From Henricia sp. BOLD:AAB3569 (Eukaryota > Echinodermata > Asteroidea > Spinulosida > Echinasteridae): DNA of 64,000 nt. The stretch's first letter is position 1. Each line of letters starts with the position of its first letter. Shown piece after piece: positions 43,926 through 54,163 of the stretch. The stretch is from the NCBI GenBank assembly GCA_037783545.1, contig JBBELK010001063.1, forward strand, positions 1 to 64,000, read 5' to 3'. The position numbers and the translations under genes were made by a program. The notes under the pieces are model-generated. The model did no database searches, was not told where the DNA came from, and worked only from the letters and a program-made list of their open reading frames with translations.

Positions 43926-46274
43926 CACCCCAACCGGCCCACCAACCCCTCCCATCCCTTCCTGTACCCCTGGCCTCATTCAGGATAAACATCAGCGCTG
44001 TGGAGATATCACCATACCAAGCTACCATATCATGGCCATCGATGACTGACGTACAACGTAGGTACATCACACGCTTCAGACTCAAGTACAAGGAGTTGTC
44101 CTACGGTGTGACGGAGTGCCCTTACAGAAATATTGGAAAGCTTGCGGCAAGCTTGCCGGCAAGCTTGCGGCATTAGCCTGCCGGCAAGCTTGCAGAGAGC
44201 TTGCAGTGAGCTTGCAGAGAGCTTGCAGGGTTTCAATTATGCAAATTAGTTTAGCTTGCGGCAAGCTTGCGGCAAGCTTGCGACAAGCTTGCGACAAGCT
44301 TGCGGCAAGCTTGCGGCAAGCTTGCCAACACGTTTATAAGCAAGCTTGCCGGCAAGCTTGCCGGCAATCTAATTTGCATAATTGAAACCCTGCAAGCTCT
44401 CTGCAAGCTCACTGCAAGCTCTCTGCAAGCTCTCTGCAAACGTAAGCTTGCCGCAAGCTTGTCACATGCTCGCCAGAAAGCTTGCCGCAAGCTTACAGCA
44501 AGCTTGCCCCAAGCTTGATTTTTGAAACTTTGCAAGCTAATATATTTACAAGATACATACAAGATAAAACATTAGTGGCTGGATCGATATGGAATTAAAC
44601 CTGCTGTCATACATACATACATAAACAACTAGAGCTTTCAATTTAGCTATTGCTTGTGCCTAATGCTGTAACGAAGTCCGCAGATTCGGGTTCGGTTCAG
44701 CAAAACTTCGGTAATTCGGCAAGCATTGAGTGGGTTTTTGACATTTTGGAAGTCGGCTGCCTTTTACATTTACAGCTAAAATACGTAAGATGTGAAACAC
44801 TCCTGAACAGCCGAACTGAGTGAAATGTTTGGTTCGGTTCGGTTCGGAAGTGCCAAGTTCTGTAAAATTCCGTTCGGTCGTATGTTCGTTTACAGCATTA
44901 CTTGTGCCACTCCGTCTCGGTACATGTATCATGCAAGCCCCAATATTCTGCATGTGCCAATTCCATAGAACAGCTGAAATGAATGCATTACTCAGTCCTA
45001 CTTAATTAATTTAGGCATAAATCAGACCATGATCAGATAGAGGTGTTATGATAAGATCAGTACACAAAACCAAGGACTGGCTAATAATTAATAGTAATAT
45101 CCTGATATCACAGTATCTAATTTTTCCTGCTAAATTTAAGCTAAATTTGCACTTCCTGATATATACTTATAGGCCTACTTAGTGATATTTATAGGTAAAA
45201 TAATTATTTAAGACTAAAGAAATCTATGCTAGTGTCCTACAATGAACAATATACTGTGGTTCATGTCAACATGATGAACAATGGCCAATGCAAATTTACA
45301 ATGCCAATGCCAGCATGACACAAGAAACAAATGGATCCTATACTTATGCTCTGTAGGAAAATATCCACAAAATAAACTATTCATTATTAAAGTTTTGTTT
45401 AGTTTTTGCAAGTATTACCTCAGTAAAGTAAAAAGGGGGCTGATAAAGCTGATTTCAGATGAGAAATATCACCACATATTTGGATTTCCTGCCCTTGCAA
45501 CACTTTCATACCAGTTCAGGCTGGTATACATATGCTATATACTCACTTGTTAAATGTTGGAGTCAGGGCACCAGAGATTCCTAGACTGGTTCTCAACCAT
45601 CTTAACATTGTTATATCCCTAGACTGGTTCTCAACCATCTTAACATTGTTAAAAAAGTGTAGGATTGGGCTCATGAATGGAACCTGTCATTAATTGCATT
45701 CATTTTTTAATTTTTTTTCTAAACAAATACATAAAAAGTAAAAAGGATTCAATAATTTTTAGTATCAACTAGTCTTATGTTGCTAAGAAACCTATTTGTT
45801 TTCCAAACAAGCTCTTTTACATGTACTGTATGGATCGACAACATAAGTAAGGAAATTTTGTCCAATAAGGCAATTATTTGTTGCAGATCTAGAAATTGAT
45901 TTACATGTATATGAGAAAAGGATTACAAATAATGAACAAAAAAGAAGTTCTTGAATTGAGATAATGTAAATAAAATTACACACATGCAAGGTAGCTAGCT
46001 GCAAGCTGCCAGGCACACGTGCAAGCTTGCTGAAAGCTTGCAGGTACTCTTGCAAGCTTGCTGCAAGCTGCCAGGCACACGTGCAAGATGTGGCAAGCTT
46101 GCGGCAAGCTTGCGGCAAGCTTACTGGCACACATGCAAGCTTGCAGCAAGGTTGCAGCAAGGTTGCAAGGTTGCAGCAAGCTTAATAAGCTTGCGGCAAT
46201 CTAGTTACAAGCTTAATGCAAGCTTGCGGCAAGCTTACATTTCTGTAAGGGTGGGAAGATACTGTAGAATTTAG
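43926..46274 (+). CDS. FN3 first-half exon split by a transposon
   Basis: Left part 43926-44118: acceptor ACGCCCCACACAG|CA after a long pyrimidine tract, start phase 1. It reads a proline-rich lead, then FRINISAVEISPYQATISW and YITRFRLKYKELSYG, a clear FN3 A-C half. At 44119 a 2.13-kb element begins. Right part 46252-46274 continues the same frame once the TG flank is counted once: WEDTVEF, ending AG|GTAAAT in phase 2. The next exon (48334) starts in phase 2 and supplies the second FN3 half, which independently supports this joining. Read straight through, the element contains many stops. Either splicing removes it (GTGTGA donor at 44106, TAAG acceptor ending 46249, in frame, losing three codons) or this allele is damaged. 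Confidence 0.75.
44119..46251. mobile_element. AAGCTTGC-rich inverted-repeat element inside exon
   Basis: Tips CCCTTACAGAAAT at 44119 and ATTTCTGTAAGGG ending at 46251 are exact inverses; TG flanks both sides. About 400 bp inside the left end and 290 bp inside the right end are filled with GCAAGCTTGC and AAGCTTGCGGC words and their complements. The left part also holds a large inner hairpin: TTTCAATTATGCAAATTAG near 44225 versus CTAATTTGCATAATTGAAA near 44368. The centre (44545-45960) has no recognised gene, and holds a short 'ttcgg' MITE (44660-44908) and a 39-bp duplication near 45580-45655. Confidence 0.85.
44660..44908. mobile_element. TTCGG-rich MITE, copy 1
   Basis: Starts TAATGCTGTAACGAAG and ends ..GTTCGTTTACAGCATTA, an inverted tip. 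Internal words TTCGGTTCGG and CCGAACTGA are shared with 51632-52500 (copy 2). Nested in the 44119-46251 element. Confidence 0.7.
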
Positions 46275-46628
46275 GTAAATAGAGCTTTGTTTAATGCATT
46301 ACGGGAACAAAAGTGTGCAAATAGCCAGTATTAAATGGTACGTTTAAGCTAGGGATCAGGATATTAATGATAGCCCAAGCTATCAGGATTCAGGTCCAAT
46401 CCCTAGCCAGTCGTCCATGTACTGCTTAGTACTGGCCAGCCACACCTTTGCTCCCATGTGTAAATACCTCTTTGTTTATTAAACCCTCCAACATACACTG
46501 CACGTAAAATTACTTGGAGACTAAAAGGGGAGACTCCGGAAGCGCTGCACCCTGGGGCTATTTCTCTGTCAGGCTATTAAATGCAAACAGTTCACTTACT
46601 GTTGAAGTCAGAAGTATAAATACAACTG
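46275..46628. other. Intron segment
   Basis: Nothing recognised between the exon donor at 46275 and the MITE at 46629. Confidence 0.4.
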
Positions 46629-47060
46629 GGCCCTTTTCCAAATCTCGACTCCGTCTTCAGGCTCCAAGTTCCGGCTTCATGCGACTCCGGCTCCAACCGT
46701 CTCCGGCTTCACTTTAGCGAAGCCGAACTAAAAACCGTTTGGAACACTAGTCGAGCCTAATAGGCCTACCACTCTTTTTCACCGGCTTTTTTGGGGCGCT
46801 AGCAGATGAGATTTGTCTGCGGCAAAGTTTAGCAAACCTGCAAAAGTTCACAAAGTTTTTGTTGCTGTCACATGATTTTCCAGTTCGTCACGAAGCCGGC
46901 CGAGGTCATCTCTTTAGTTAACTTCGTTTTGGAGCCTCATTTGGGCCAAAACGAAGCCTTAAAATGAAGCCTGAAGCCGAGCCGTAGTTATGCGGCTTCA
47001 AGATGGCAGAATGGAGACGGAGCCAGAGACGGAGACGAAGCCGAGATTTAGAAAAAGGCC
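46629..47060. mobile_element. GGCCCTTTTTC MITE with CTG target duplication
   Basis: 432 bp. Tips GGCCCTTTTCCAAATCTCG and CGAGATTTAGAAAAAGGCC are inverse with small differences; CTG flanks both sides (46626-46628 and 47061-47063). The interior pairs GGCTTCACTTTAGCGAAGCC and has CTCCGGCTTC/GAAGCCGGAG words. Confidence 0.8.
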
Positions 47061-47344
47061 CTGTATGCAACCAAGTGTTAAAACTGGCGTGCTTACACCA
47101 TTTTTGTAACAGTATTTACTAAATTCTTGATTTTGTGGAATTCCTGCATGCAGTACTTAAAACATAGCTTGTACACCTTGCAATGGTTCGGGTAGTCCTG
47201 TTTACCATTTTGGCCGATGATGGTAGTGGTGTACATTATGTCGCTGGGCCAAAAATAGGATGATTGATAGCTCCTACATATATTATGCAGGGTACACAAA
47301 TGAATAGGGGTTGGCCAGAAGCCCAGATTTCCCAGTGTCGGTTT

Positions 47345-47600
47345 GATTGGGGTACCGTGGCCGGGTGGTTTGGTTCACTAGCTCGCAATACTCGAGTGAA
47401 AACTTGGGGTTGCGGGTTCGATACCTGGCTGGGGTACCTGTGTTCTGCAGCAAGGCACTTATACACACTTGCTCCATCCTTCGGAAGGGATGTAAAGCCG
47501 TTGGTCCAGTGTGTTAGGTAACACACTTTAAAAATCCCAGAGCATTCTTTCGTAAATAGCAAGGGGATTCCCCGGTAAAGAAATAATAACGTTACTATAC
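47345..47600 (+). repeat. tRNA-derived SINE
   Basis: The tRNA-like head starts near GGTACCGTGGCCGGGTGGTT (A-box region, serine/leucine-type with a long variable part). It has the B box GGGTTCGATACC at 47414-47425 and a closing GGTACC at 47433-47438. The body follows with CAAGGCACTT, CCTTCGGAAGGGATGTAAAG and CCGTTGGTCC, a block I recall as common in invertebrate SINEs (from memory, unverified). Exact 3' end not defined. Confidence 0.7.
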
Positions 47601-47749
47601 AAGCTTCAACAAGTCTGATGATTACATGGTATTTGAAGATAGTACACATGATTGGTAAACTGTTACAAATAGTTTTATCCCCCTGTGTGATTGAAGATAT
47701 GCATGATTAAACCAACCTGAGCAAAATCCAGCTCCGTACTTCGTCTAAC

Positions 47750-47960
47750 TTTTGAGAAAACCACTTCGCCCTGAACCACTTAGCAGTGAACCACGGCCTG
47801 TGCCCGAAGTGGTTTTTGGGCAAAGTGGCATTTGGGCGAGTGTTTGGACGAAGTGATTTGGGGCGAAATGCCACAGGGCGAGGTAGTGTTTGGACGAAGT
47901 TATTTGGGGCGAAATGGCACTAGGGCGAAGTGGTTTGGGGGTGAAATGGTTTTGGGACAA
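47750..47960. repeat. Degenerate GGGCGAAGTGG minisatellite
   Basis: The words GCGAAGTGG, GACGAAGTG, GGCGAAATG and GGCAAAGTGG recur every ~20-22 bp, with one inverse stretch (ACCACTTCGCCC) at 47760. Non-coding. Confidence 0.8.
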
Positions 47961-48333
47961 ATCAAATTTTCGTCTCGCGAAAGACCAAAACCAATTTAGG
48001 GGAAGTTTTCTGCCGTCATCGTGTTTTTATTGTGTAAGTTATGTGTAAATCTGTAAACATTTCGAAATTGTGCCTTCCATAATGATCCCCATGATCCCCA
48101 TGGTATGACAGAGGGCTAAAACAGCAAAACTCCCCAACATTCCTCGACAGTAAAGGTGAAAGGTGAACTACACCTGACTGAAAATTAGATAAGCTACAGG
48201 GCTGGATGTGACTATTAAGAGAGCTCTATTTGTTACACTTGTCTCTGATTCAAATCTCAGTTCGGTCAGATTTGAAATAATAAATTGACATTTATCCAGA
48301 AAATATACCCATAATTGTTCCTTTTATTTTCAG

Positions 48334-48476
48334 ATCATCTTTGGCTAGTTACACATTACTGGACCTGAGACCTGCCCGAAGCTACATTGTGCTAATAGTA
48401 GTGTTGGTTGGGGACCCAACGGTTGCTATTCATCTACCTACAAACCAGATAGAGATAGACACACTGTGGATTCCAT
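48334..48476 (+). CDS. Exon: second half of the split FN3 domain
   Basis: About 48 codons: SLASYTLLDLRPARSYIVLI matches the FN3 'Y.L.dL.P...Y.v.i' half. Acceptor CTTTTATTTTCAG|A (start phase 2) and donor CCAT|GTAAGT (end phase 1). Phase 2 matches the donor at 46275, so it completes the domain that begins at 43926. The later strands are less typical (DPTVAIHLPTNQIEID), but length is normal. Confidence 0.85.
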
Positions 48477-49231
48477 GTAAGTAAAATGATGCAGTTAAAT
48501 ACATGACCAGATTACATATTTGAACACCCAATTTTTCCGTTTGGTGTTGAAATTTTAATACCATATCATTTGTCATATTTTTCTCGTTACCATTTCAAAA
48601 TTTCGCATTCTAAATCTGTATATTTTTAAGGATGTCGTAAAAAAACCACAAATGTTTTGCAAACTAATTCATCTAGGGTCGATTCACAAAGACGTGCGAC
48701 GCCGTAGCAAATACCAAATTCATCGCAACTTGCCAAACCCTAAGTAATTTTGCCACGGGTTCAGCGAGAGTGGATGATATTGTCCATTAAGATGACGACC
48801 AATCAAAACATGGTCGCTGCGATGCATAAACAAACAGTTTCCTTACGATCGATCATGTTGATAGCCTAGCTGACTGATCAACTGCCATGACACCACACAA
48901 CACGACCATTTTTTGCAAGAAAGCGATCGTGTTGTAAAACGCATGCTGATTCGCAGATTAACAATATACGACACGTTGCTGCTAAATTCTGGCCAATGAT
49001 GTTTAAGTTAAAACGGCGATCAGCTTGTCAGGTTGGCCTCTCTTCAAGCCGCTCACTTGTATTAAATGTGTTACGCGCAGTGCACTTTGCAAGCCTTTTG
49101 TGCCGTTGCACAGTGAACGTATTGGAATAGGCTAGCTACAGTACCATGCATGCATGCACAGGCGCGCTGCGCGGTGGACAGGGACCGGGCCGGGCGGGCA
49201 TATCGAAAGCGGTATTTATGGTAGTCTAGGT

Positions 49232-49327
49232 GCAAGACGATACTGCGACCGCCGCGAGAGGGCGCCCCATAAACTCTACTATGAGGACAAGGAACCAGTC
49301 TACGTCCGTGCTCCAGTATCGTCTTGG
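49232..49327 (-). mobile_element. Short MITE (CAAGACGATACTG tips), copy 1
   Basis: Tips GCAAGACGATACTG and CAGTATCGTCTTGG are inverse. The interior (GGGCGCCCC, ACGTCCGTGCTCC) is nearly identical to 50291-50396 in inverse orientation. Confidence 0.8.
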
Positions 49328-50290
49328 GACAAATCCTGAATCCGCTCGGGAAATTCCGAGCGCATTCCAAGCATTGCTCATTATGCCATGCATACCTATG
49401 ACGTAGGGCTTATTAACATATTTCAAGCCGAGCGCTGTGAAGTCTGGTACCTGTACGTACGTCTTATCAAACAGGAAAAGCACACGTTGTCGCGTCAGAC
49501 AAGTCCGTGCTTTATTTGTTTTTAAAAGAAAAAAATACAAAAATGTGGTAATGGGGCCAGTTTTTTTCCAATGGATTCAACAAACTTCGGCTTTGGTTTG
49601 TCGGCCCGGCTAAACCGGTAGACAGTAGACAGTTTCACAAATCTGTCTGGCAAACACGAACCTGGACACGATCGAACTTCTTTTATTTTGGTATATTTAG
49701 CAGGCATCGCAGTTTCATTAGTTCCTGTCCGGCACACGCAAAATTCTGCAAAATGTGTGCAATGCCGTGCGCGGCTCGCACAGAAACGGTCTCGTAATCG
49801 GTCGAAAAATTGCACTCTCTTTAAGAATGTAAGTAAGTCATTGTACTCGGCTAAAACATCGATAGGCTACTTGTACCTCAGATGGTGTACAACGTGTATT
49901 TGTGGCCATTTTGAGGTTGAAACTGTTGCTTTTTGGGGGCGTGTGTGGATCGGAAATTCCACCGCGGGGCGCGGGCCGCGGGCCGCGCCGGGTAAGTCGA
50001 GCTCGGCAGCGGAAAATCTGTGCCGTTCTTTTAAATTTTACGTTTATGATTCTTCCTAATTTGTAACACACTTGTTTCTGGTATAACGTATATATACAAG
50101 TGGCTTTTTTTTTTGAGGATAATGAGACCATGATTTTGTAGGAAGGAAATAACCCTAGCTGTGCGTGCACGTCAGAAAGTTGCCAGGCTGGCAAGCTCAT
50201 TATGTGGAACTCTGTTGACCTCTATAATGCATATGTATAAGCTTAGGTTAGAGGTCACACAGTGTCACATACCAACGTTCGACAAATGTT

Positions 50291-50396
50291 CCAAGACGAT
50301 ACTGGAGCACGGACGTAGACTGGTTCCTTGTCCTCATAGTAGTGTTTACGGGGCGCCCTCTCGCGGCGGTCGCAGTATCGTCTTGCACCAAGACTA
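50291..50396 (+). mobile_element. Short MITE (CAAGACGATACTG tips), copy 2
   Basis: Inverse partner of 49232-49327. Homology also continues a few tens of bases outside the tips on both sides, so the pair may mark the ends of a larger 1.2-kb inverted-repeat unit. Confidence 0.8.
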
Positions 50397-50999
50397 TATT
50401 TATGGCCGTGGGAGTCTGAATTTTTTTCATCAGTCCTTCATTACGTGGTCCTTTTTACGAAAGAAACTTTACGGTATGGTGTGGGTCTGATTTATTTCAA
50501 CTGGACAGCCGGACCATTTGGGAGGCTTTCTAGCTAGCTGGCCCGAGACGATTTCAACTGTCATTTGGTCAATAGACTAGTGCTAATTTGAATGCTGCTC
50601 GGGTCCCTTTAATAGAAATCAGGTATTTAAAGTTCAGTTACAAGCAACAAAAGAATACTTTTATTACAGTGCCTTTGAATGATCTATAACTTGAACTAAG
50701 ACTCGGGGGAGTTGGGATGACTTGTGTATGCTTGAAAGGACTCGTCACAACTTGTGATTGAATCGACTACAGCCCTGGTAGAAACTTACAATAAGTTAGG
50801 CATATTGATGTGGTTCAATTTTGGATTTTTTTCTTCAAATTACCGTTTTCACCTAATATTCCTGTGACAAGGTGTGTCTGTCATGCAGATACAATCATTC
50901 AAGTGGGGTGTATACATTTAATAAAATATCTGTGTACACCCTCACTTATTGTGAGTAGTGTGTACAAAAAAATGACTGCATTTTCCTAATTGTCTCCAG

Positions 51000-51555
51000 C
51001 CAAGCCCTACCCGGGACGACCATTTGAGATCAGAGCCGACTCCATCGAGACCGATTCCTTCCGTATTCACTGGACAATCTTTCCAGCCGAGATAGCGCAA
51101 CACGTCATAGGCTGGCGCCTCATGGTAACAGACGCACAGGATAGCCAGGGGCCAATTTCATGGCGCTGCTAAGCACAAACATTTGCTTAGCACAGGATTT
51201 GTTTGCTTTATTTTGCAAAAATGGATTGCCAGCCAAAATCGTAAGTGATGTGTATTGAAAGGTATTCTCCTACTCTTGCGAAGAACACAAGTTGGCGTAA
51301 AATTTTGGCTTGTAATCCATTTTATAAAGCAAAGAAATCCTGTGCTAAGCAAATGTTTGTGCTTAGCAGTGCCATGAAATTGGCCCCAGGTCATTGCGTC
51401 GGAGATAGTAGAGCCGACAGCGCTGTCTGCCGAGGTTGGGAACCTAACCGAAGGAACGGCATACCACGTGCAGTTACTGGGATTGTGGGATAATGGGACA
51501 CTGACGAGGGAGGTCAGGTCCCACACCATTCTGGTGATGACCAATCAGAGGAAAG
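51000..51555 (+). CDS. FN3 exon interrupted by a MITE
   Basis: Left part 51000-51148: acceptor TTGTCTCCAG|CC (start phase 1); it reads PFEIRADSIETDSFRIHW and HVIGWRLMVTDAQDSQ. The MITE (51149-51386) and a CAG duplication follow. The frame resumes at 51390: VIASEIVEPTALSAEVGNLT, AYHVQLLGLWDNG, ending AAAG|GTAATG (phase 1). With the MITE and one CAG removed, the exon encodes one complete FN3 domain with normal strand spacing and no internal intron. Read through, the MITE gives a stop (TAA at 51169-51171). A cryptic donor ATG|GTAACA at 51125 and the AG at 51388-51389 are both phase 0, so splicing could remove MITE plus eight codons in frame. Confidence 0.8.
51149..51386. mobile_element. GGGCCAATTTC MITE, copy 2, in coding exon
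   Basis: 238 bp with inverted tips GGGCCAATTTCATGGC and GCCATGAAATTGGCCC and longer inner pairing (CTGCTAAGCACAAACATTTG). Target duplication CAG at 51146-51148 and 51387-51389. Same family as 34567-34731, also flanked by CAG. Confidence 0.9.
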
Positions 51556-51631
51556 GTAATGTAGCTTTGTACAGCTAATGAATTAGGACACGGCCATACT
51601 CAAGAACGTAATATTTAGTATGGTGCCGTAT
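51556..51631. other. Start of the last visible intron
   Basis: This ~9-kb intron runs to 60545 and contains the TTCGG MITE and the BEL/Pao element. Confidence 0.6.
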
Positions 51632-52501
51632 TTAATGCTGTAACGAAGACGGCAAGTTCGGGTTCGGTTCGGTTCGTCAAAAGTTCGAATTTTTTCCCGG
51701 AACTTCAGTTCGGTTCGTGTTCGGCAAACACAACCAGACGTTGCCAAAACAAATCATGCCAAATTCCCCTCATACTTGTCAAATTTGTAGTAAGTAACGT
51801 ACGTTTACTGCCATGGTTTCATCCACAAGTACTGCTCAATTATGTCAATCAACACAGCTACATTCCTCATGACATTTTACTTTCAAACCTCTAAAAGAAT
51901 GCATTGAACTGAGGTTGTACTGCAAATTAAAAGAAAATCACCCCAGTCCACAGTAAAATGGTAAAAATGCCTAACACATAGGTCATTATTTGCATAACTC
52001 TCAGAAGCGCCTCCCCTCTCCCACCATAGCCTTCACGTGTCCTCTGTCACTATGAACATCTAACAATGGAAATTGGGCATACACCATTGTTACTAACAAT
52101 GGGGTTACAATGAACATGTACATGTTCTTGCTCATAGTGTGTGCAATGGTCTTGTATTAATGTAAAGAACCAGATGGCTCCAAAAAATACATGGACCAAA
52201 AATGTGGCAAAAGGCTCCGCCCCAACATTTGCATATATGCAATTTTGACTCTGGGGTCCGTGGGTCCTAACCGTAGCTGGCACGTTGTACTTTGCACAAT
52301 ATACTCATTGATAAAATAAAATACCACACTGAAGTGCCTGCTTCCTCAGTGAAAAAGGCTGACATTTATGTTGCAGAAAAATCTGCAGACACAAAAGTAA
52401 TTTTTCCAAACCACTGCCGAACTGAAGGAAATGTTCGGTTCGGAAGTGCCATGTTCGGCAAAAACTCGTTCGGTTTGTCCGTTCGGTTACAGAATTATGC
52501 C
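51632..52501. mobile_element. TTCGG-rich element, copy 2, hit by BEL/Pao
   Basis: Begins TTAATGCTGTAACGAAGACG and ends ..GTCCGTTCGGTTACAGAATTATGCC where the BEL/Pao element starts; the final bases resume at 60343. Internal TTCGGTTCGG and CCGAACTGAAGG words are shared with 44660-44908. It is longer than copy 1 and has an unrelated centre. Confidence 0.65.
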
Positions 52502-53126
52502 TGTAGACTATTATTCTAGATTATTGGTGGCGCACTACAACAAATTTATTTTGTCCATGTAGGCGTGTACTCGTACTCATAATTGTACTTGTAATTGTAC
52601 TTTTACATGTACTTGTATTTGTATTTGTCCCTCCCTTTTCCCTCCCTAGGTTGTAGGAGCTATAATTGGGAGAAAATAAAACAGAGAAAACACATTTCAA
52701 ATTACATGGTTTTGTGTCAGCAGTTAACCAAACAGGTATTATCTCTTGACATAAAATTGCCTGATTATAGCACGATAAACAAACGATAGCCAGGTACTAA
52801 ACACCAACGGTCGAGTCGGTACTATCCTTAACATGTACCTGTACAAGTATACACTACAGTTAAAACACACACAAATCGTTTGGCAAACGTGCCCCAAAAG
52901 TCAGGATAATCTTCCTTCCAACGTTTATTTACGCAACAAAACTCATGTTCCCTAGTAACATAACAAAATGCGGACATATCACTTACCCGACCAAGTATTT
53001 CTGATTCTTACAAAAGTGGGAAAAACGATCCCTAATTTTGAACCCAGAAAATGATTTTCCACTTCACGACGGAGAATTTAGCGTGAAAGTGCGCCCTCAT
53101 TCGACGATGCCAGCACAGCTGCAACA
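52502..53126 (-). repeat. 3' LTR of BEL/Pao element
   Basis: 625 bp. It differs from the 5' LTR at ~52516 (T for C) and ~52858 (A for G). A purine-rich stretch on the minus strand (TTTGGGGGCGGCCA, 53127-53140) directly precedes it and is the likely polypurine tract. Confidence 0.95.
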
Positions 53127-53249
53127 TGGCCGCCCCCAAATTTCGGTAATAAATTTGTGAAAGGATATAACGAACTGGATACAAAACGCAAACTTGGAAC
53201 ATTAACTTATTCGGTATCTACAAGAAGCATGCTGCGCAATACGATGCAG

Positions 53250-54163
53250 TTAGTTCTTGTCACAAGGCTCAGAAGGGATCTTGTTAAGCAAGGACTCAGT
53301 CAGACCAGGAGCGTCGTGCTCCTCATACTTAGCCAGCTTCACCAGTCGAGCTACTGGGCGTTTGTATTCCTTGTCCTTTACCTGGACATTGACAACCCTA
53401 ACACGCTTGTCTTCACTGGGAAAGACCTGTGAAACAACGCCGACTGGCCACTGTGACCTTGGTAGCTGAGGGTCTGCTATCATAACGATCTCGCCCTTCT
53501 TTAGGTTCTCTTCCTCTCGTTGCCACTTCTGGCGGGTCTGAAGCGCAGGAAGATAAGACCTGATGAAGTGACGCCAGAACTGGTCAGCGAGCACTTGGCT
53601 GTGTCTCCAACTCCTGCGACCCTTCAGTTCGGCTTCATCGTAGATCACCATCGGCAGTGCGGGGCCCCGTCGTCCCATTAGGAGCAAATTCGGGGTTATA
53701 GGGTCAATGTCGGCTACTTCAGATGAGGCATACCCGAGGGGTTTTGAATTCAAAATGCCCTCAACTTCTGCCAGAACAGTGCGCAAAACAGCCTCCGTTA
53801 CTGTTCTGTCCTGGAGAACAGCACGAAGAGCACCTTTAGCAGACCTCACCTCACGTTCCCAAATGCCTCCGAAGTGGGGTGCATTCGGAGGGTTAAATTT
53901 GAACTTGACACGATATTGAGCGAGTCGTTGAACTAACTCAGGTTCCATGGACTTCAAGGCTGTCTCAATCTCTGTATTAGCCCCTTTGAAATTGGTTCCA
54001 CAGTCACTAAGCAGCTCAAATGGGACTCCTCGTCTAGAGGCGAAACGTCTGTAGGCCATCAAGAAGTGGTCAGCATCCATGCTTTCCAGGAGGTCCAACT
54101 GTACTGCGCGGGTAGTCATGCACTTAAATACTAGTCCCCAGCGCTTCTCCTTTCTTCACCCAA
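53250..54163 (-). CDS. pol: BEL/Pao integrase core and C-terminus
   Basis: In the same frame as the previous segment, after one TGA. It has RKEKRWGLVFKCMTTRAVQL, the second catalytic aspartate in LLSDCGTNFKG (~54000), and the glutamate region in HFGGIWEREVRSAKG (~53860), completing a D-D-E integrase. The C-terminal DNA-binding part (KWQREEENLKKGEIVMI, WPVGVVSQVFPSED) is typical of BEL/Pao. Integrase inserts the cDNA into chromosomes, here leaving a 5-bp duplication. Confidence 0.9.

Larger units (their letters stand above)
48477..50999. other. Intron with repeat remnants
   Basis: 48520-48680 resembles dispersed repeat family A. 49205-49345 and 50278-50412 are inverted copies of a ~105-bp palindromic MITE (tips CAAGACGATACTG / CAGTATCGTCTTG). 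49960-49992 is a GC-rich CGCGGGCCGCG tract. No exon seen. Confidence 0.55.

Noticed and set aside
44116..44562. Overlapping reading frames on both strands rich in ACRKLAASL-type peptides
   Set aside because: They are translations of the AAGCTTGC word array; the palindromic word opens several frames on both strands.
44119..46251. hAT-type element with 8-bp target duplication
   Set aside because: Flanks match only over TG; no 8-bp duplication is present, so superfamily is left open.
46514..46717. Possible FN3-like exon (VEVRSINTTGPFSKS)
   Set aside because: It runs into the GGCCCTTTTTC MITE, has no acceptor/donor pair of suitable phase, and the true second half of that domain is at 48334.
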